A stretch of DNA of 64,000 nucleotides from Reyranella sp. (lineage in GTDB: Bacteria; Pseudomonadota; Alphaproteobacteria; Reyranellales; Reyranellaceae): assembly GCF_004297265.1 (NCBI RefSeq), contig NZ_SCUT01000065.1:1-64000 (forward strand), in the 5' to 3' direction. Under the pieces are notes generated by a model that was not told the origin of the DNA, did no database searches, and was given only the letters and a program-made list of their open reading frames with translations. This document shows, one piece after another, positions 61,969 to 64,000 of this stretch. The translations under genes and the position numbers were made by a program. Each line of letters starts with the position of its first letter. The stretch's first letter is position 1.

Positions 61969-62631
61969 ATGGTCATCGTCGGACTGACCGGTTCGATCGG
62001 CATGGGCAAATCGACCGCGGCGAAGATGCTGCGGGAGATGGGCGTGCCCGTGTACGACGCCGATGCCGCCGTCCACGCCCTTCAGGCGCCGGGCGGCGCG
62101 GCGCTGCCCGGCATCGAGGCGGCGTTTCCCGGTGTGGTGAAGGCGGGCGTGCTCGACCGTCAGGCGCTGGGTGCGCGCGTCTTCGGCAACAAGGAAGCGC
62201 TGCGACGGCTCGAGGCGATCGTGCATCCGCTGGTCGGCCAGAGGCAGCGCGCCTTCCTGCGGCGCGCCGCCCTCGCGGGGGAGAAGTTGGTCGTGCTCGA
62301 CATTCCGCTGCTGTTCGAAGGGATGGGCGAGCGGCGGGTCGATGCCACCCTGGTGGTGAGCGGGCCGGCGTTTCTTCAGCGTCGTCGCGTCCTGGCGAGG
62401 CCCGGCATGACGGTTGAAAAGTTCGAAGGCATCCTGCGCCAGCAGGTGCCGGACGCGCTGAAGCGGCGCAAGGCCAGCATCGTGATCCCGACCGGCCTGG
62501 GCCTCGCGCCGACCCGTGCGGCGCTCGGCAAGGCCGTGGCCGAATTGCGCGAGCTGCGCGGAGAGTTCTGGCCGCCCAACCCGTGGCGGGAGAAATTCAC
62601 AGCCCGCCTCGCGCGCGCGCGTCGCAAGTAG
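61969..62631 (+). CDS. coaE: Dephospho-CoA kinase
   Basis: Final step of CoA synthesis, 220 aa. P-loop GLTGSIGMGKST (about 5-16), YDADAAVHAL, LDIPLLFEG and the lid region QRRRVLARPGMTVEKFEGILRQQVPDALKRRKAS. The arginine-rich C-terminal tail is slightly longer than in E. coli. Followed by dnaQ after 25 bases. The ATG at 61969 has a run AAAGAGTT upstream only; the site is weak. Confidence 0.95.
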   Translation: MVIVGLTGSIGMGKSTAAKMLREMGVPVYDADAAVHALQAPGGAALPGIEAAFPGVVKAGVLDRQALGARVFGNKEALRRLEAIVHPLVGQRQRAFLRRAALAGEKLVVLDIPLLFEGMGERRVDATLVVSGPAFLQRRRVLARPGMTVEKFEGILRQQVPDALKRRKASIVIPTGLGLAPTRAALGKAVAELRELRGEFWPPNPWREKFTARLARARRK

Positions 62632-62656
62632 GTCGCCGACGGGCTAGAAGATCGGG

Positions 62657-63340
62657 ATGCGTGAAGTCGTCCTCGATACCGAGACCACGGGCCTCGATCC
62701 TCTCGCCGGCCATCGCGTGGTCGAGATCGGCTGCATCGAGCTGGTCAACCTGGTGGCCACCGGCCGCTCACTGCAGCTCTACCTCAATCCCGAGATGCCG
62801 ATGCCGGCCGGCGCACAGGAAGTGCACGGCCTCACCGACGAGTTCCTGGCCGACAAGCCCCTGTTCGCCGACAAGGCGGAGGAACTGCTGGAGTTCCTGG
62901 GCGACGCCCAGCTCGTCATCCACAACGCGCAGTTCGACCTGGGCTTCCTCAACGCCGAGTTCGCGCGCGTCGGCAAGCCCAAGCTTGCGAACGACTATGT
63001 CGACACGGTCTCGCTGTCGCGGCGCAAGTTTCCCGGACAGCGCGCCAGCCTCGATGCCCTGTGCGACCGGTTCGGCATCGACAACACCAAGCGCACCAAG
63101 CACGGGGCGCTCCTCGATTCGGAGCTGCTGGCGGAAGTCTATCTGGAGCTGAGCGGCGGCCGGCAACGCGATCTCGGTCTCGCCCCGGAGATGGCGGCGG
63201 CGGGCCTCGAAGGCCTGGTCGACCAGAGCCGGCCCGTCCGTCCGGCCCGTCCGCACGCGGCCAGCCCCGAGGAGCTCGCCGCCCATGCGGAGTTCCTGAA
63301 GAAGATCAGCGAGCCGCTCTGGCTGAAGGTCGACGCTTAG
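62657..63340 (+). CDS. dnaQ: DNA polymerase III epsilon subunit (proofreading exonuclease)
   Basis: Proofreading 3'-5' exonuclease, 227 aa. The DEDDh motifs are seen: VLDTETTGLDP (Exo I, Asp and Glu), HNAQFDLGFLN (Exo II Asp), and KHGALLDSELLAEVYLEL (Exo III with His and Asp). C-terminal part (SPEELAAHAEFL) binds the polymerase alpha subunit in homologues. Start ATG 62657. Partner of coaE in the same transcript. Terminates just before the dispersed repeat copy B. Confidence 0.95.
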   Translation: MREVVLDTETTGLDPLAGHRVVEIGCIELVNLVATGRSLQLYLNPEMPMPAGAQEVHGLTDEFLADKPLFADKAEELLEFLGDAQLVIHNAQFDLGFLNAEFARVGKPKLANDYVDTVSLSRRKFPGQRASLDALCDRFGIDNTKRTKHGALLDSELLAEVYLELSGGRQRDLGLAPEMAAAGLEGLVDQSRPVRPARPHAASPEELAAHAEFLKKISEPLWLKVDA

Positions 63341-63345
63341 CACTT

Positions 63346-63462
63346 CCTCCCCAGTCAGCTGGGGAGGTGTCGCGCCTCGCGCGACGGAGGGGTCATGACC
63401 CCATCGCCCTCGTAGGACGAGGGCACTTCCCCTTTGCGGAGCCCGCAAAGGGGAAGAGATTG
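63346..63462. repeat. Dispersed hairpin-rich intergenic repeat, copy B
   Basis: Nearly identical to 33011-33148 in its series of hairpins (CCTCCCC/GGGGAGG; CGCCCTCGT/ACGAGGGC; CTTCCCCTTTGCGGA/CCGCAAAGGGGAAG) but with only CCTCGC where copy A has the GGCTTGTAACCAAGCC segment. Sits between the convergent dnaQ and secB genes. The final strong hairpin and the following GAGATTG are shared exactly. Confidence 0.85.
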
Positions 63463-63479
63463 TCTATGTTGGAAAAACT

Positions 63480-64000
63480 CTAAGCGTGGCCGACCGGGCC
63501 GGCGGGCATGCCGGGCATCTGGCCGCCATTGGCCTCGAGCTGCTGGCGGAAGAGCGCCACGAAATCGACCGGGGCGATGTTGAGCGGTGGGAAGCCGGCC
63601 TCGCGCGTGGCATTGGCCACGATGGCGCGGGCGAACGGGAAGAGCAGGCGCGGCGTCTCGATGAAGAGCATCGGACCGAAGGCCTCCTGCGGCAGCTCGC
63701 CCAGGGTCACGGTGCCGGCATAGACCAGCTCGAGCATGAACAGGGGTTCCTTTTCCGGCGTATGCGCGGAAGCCTCGATGGTGAGCGACACTTCGAAGGT
63801 CTTGGCATCGAACTGGCGGTTGGCCACCTGCACGTTCAGCGTGAGCTGCGGCTGGGTCTGCTCGATCAGGCTCTGCGGCGCGCGCGGATTCTCGAAGCTG
63901 AGATCCTTGATGTACTGGCCGTGCAGGGTGAGCGGCGCGGCGGGACCCGCCTGGGCGGTCTGGCCGGAGGGCGGGGCGGACGGCGGAGGGGTGGTCGTCA
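63480..64000 (-). CDS. secB: Protein-export chaperone SecB (start just outside window)
   Basis: Tetrameric chaperone keeping preproteins unfolded for SecA, about 173 aa if the start codon begins one base past the window edge (bases 63999-64000 supply the last two letters of xTG). Seen: an alanine/proline-rich N-terminus (TTTPPPSAPPS), QYIKDLSFENPRAP, QLTLNVQVANRQFD, EVSLTIEASAHT, LVYAGTV and the C-terminal ETPRLLFPFARAIVANATREAGFPPLNIAPVDF typical of SecB. Convergent with dnaQ. Confidence 0.93.
   Translation of the reverse strand, partial: TTTPPPSAPPSGQTAQAGPAAPLTLHGQYIKDLSFENPRAPQSLIEQTQPQLTLNVQVANRQFDAKTFEVSLTIEASAHTPEKEPLFMLELVYAGTVTLGELPQEAFGPMLFIETPRLLFPFARAIVANATREAGFPPLNIAPVDFVALFRQQLEANGGQMPGMPAGPVGHA

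Overview
The window is high-GC chromosomal DNA from an alphaproteobacterium. The evidence is the alpha-type grpE-dnaK pair, the neighbourhood carD / seven-Fe ferredoxin / S4 protein / Suv3-like helicase, the large NAD-glutamate dehydrogenase, the run ubiE-ubiB-coaBC-dut, and the group rho, aroE, maf, coaE, dnaQ, secB. Three orphan Bug/TctC-type binding proteins and a CaiB/crotonase operon point to an aerobic, soil-type organism that uses organic acids (Rhodospirillales/Reyranella-like is my guess, not proven). No rRNA, tRNA, CRISPR array, prophage or insertion sequence was seen.

Layout. 1-5.5 kb (minus): dnaK (cut by the window edge), grpE, a TauD-type dioxygenase, a PhzF-like protein and prolyl aminopeptidase. 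5.6-12.8 kb: an M48 lipoprotein protease, then minus-strand genes for a phosphatase-like protein without metal ligands, CarD, ferredoxin, an S4 RNA-binding protein and a large Suv3-like helicase. 12.8-20.5 kb: a LysR regulator divergent from a tight seven-gene catabolic operon (binding protein, CoA-transferase, crotonase, crotonase, CoA-transferase, crotonase, binding protein). 20.5-24.8 kb: a DUF1223 protein, a probable zinc ABC importer behind a Zur-like operator, an epoxide hydrolase-like enzyme and a lipoprotein. 24.8-33 kb: NAD-glutamate dehydrogenase and nrdA-nrdB, with DnaA-box-like sites upstream of nrdA. 33-40.6 kb: an orphan antitoxin, a third binding protein, two divergent lipoproteins, MFS/LysR and flavoprotein/MocR pairs.

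40.5-46.7 kb is the most unusual part. A LuxR-type regulator diverges from a five-gene operon encoding an alpha-oxoamine synthase, a FeeM-like acyltransferase, a haem-oxygenase-fold putative diiron enzyme, an SDR with an extra N-terminal domain, and a LuxI-family synthase that keeps the residues invariant in acyl-homoserine-lactone synthases. Very short leader reading frames with good ribosome binding sites precede the operon. I read it as a biosynthetic and signalling cluster for an acylated amine, aminoketone or homoserine-lactone-like small molecule that I do not recognise.

46.7-64 kb returns to core genes: a halohydrin dehalogenase-like SDR, ubiE, ubiB, a TSUP permease, coaBC, dut, an Rrf2 regulator, small enzymes, rho (with an unusual linker), then MFS, thioesterase, aroE, maf and a PQQ-type sugar dehydrogenase on the minus strand, and qor, coaE and dnaQ on plus. 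secB closes the window, truncated by one base at its start. Dispersed hairpin-rich repeats sit after nrdB, rho, qor and dnaQ.
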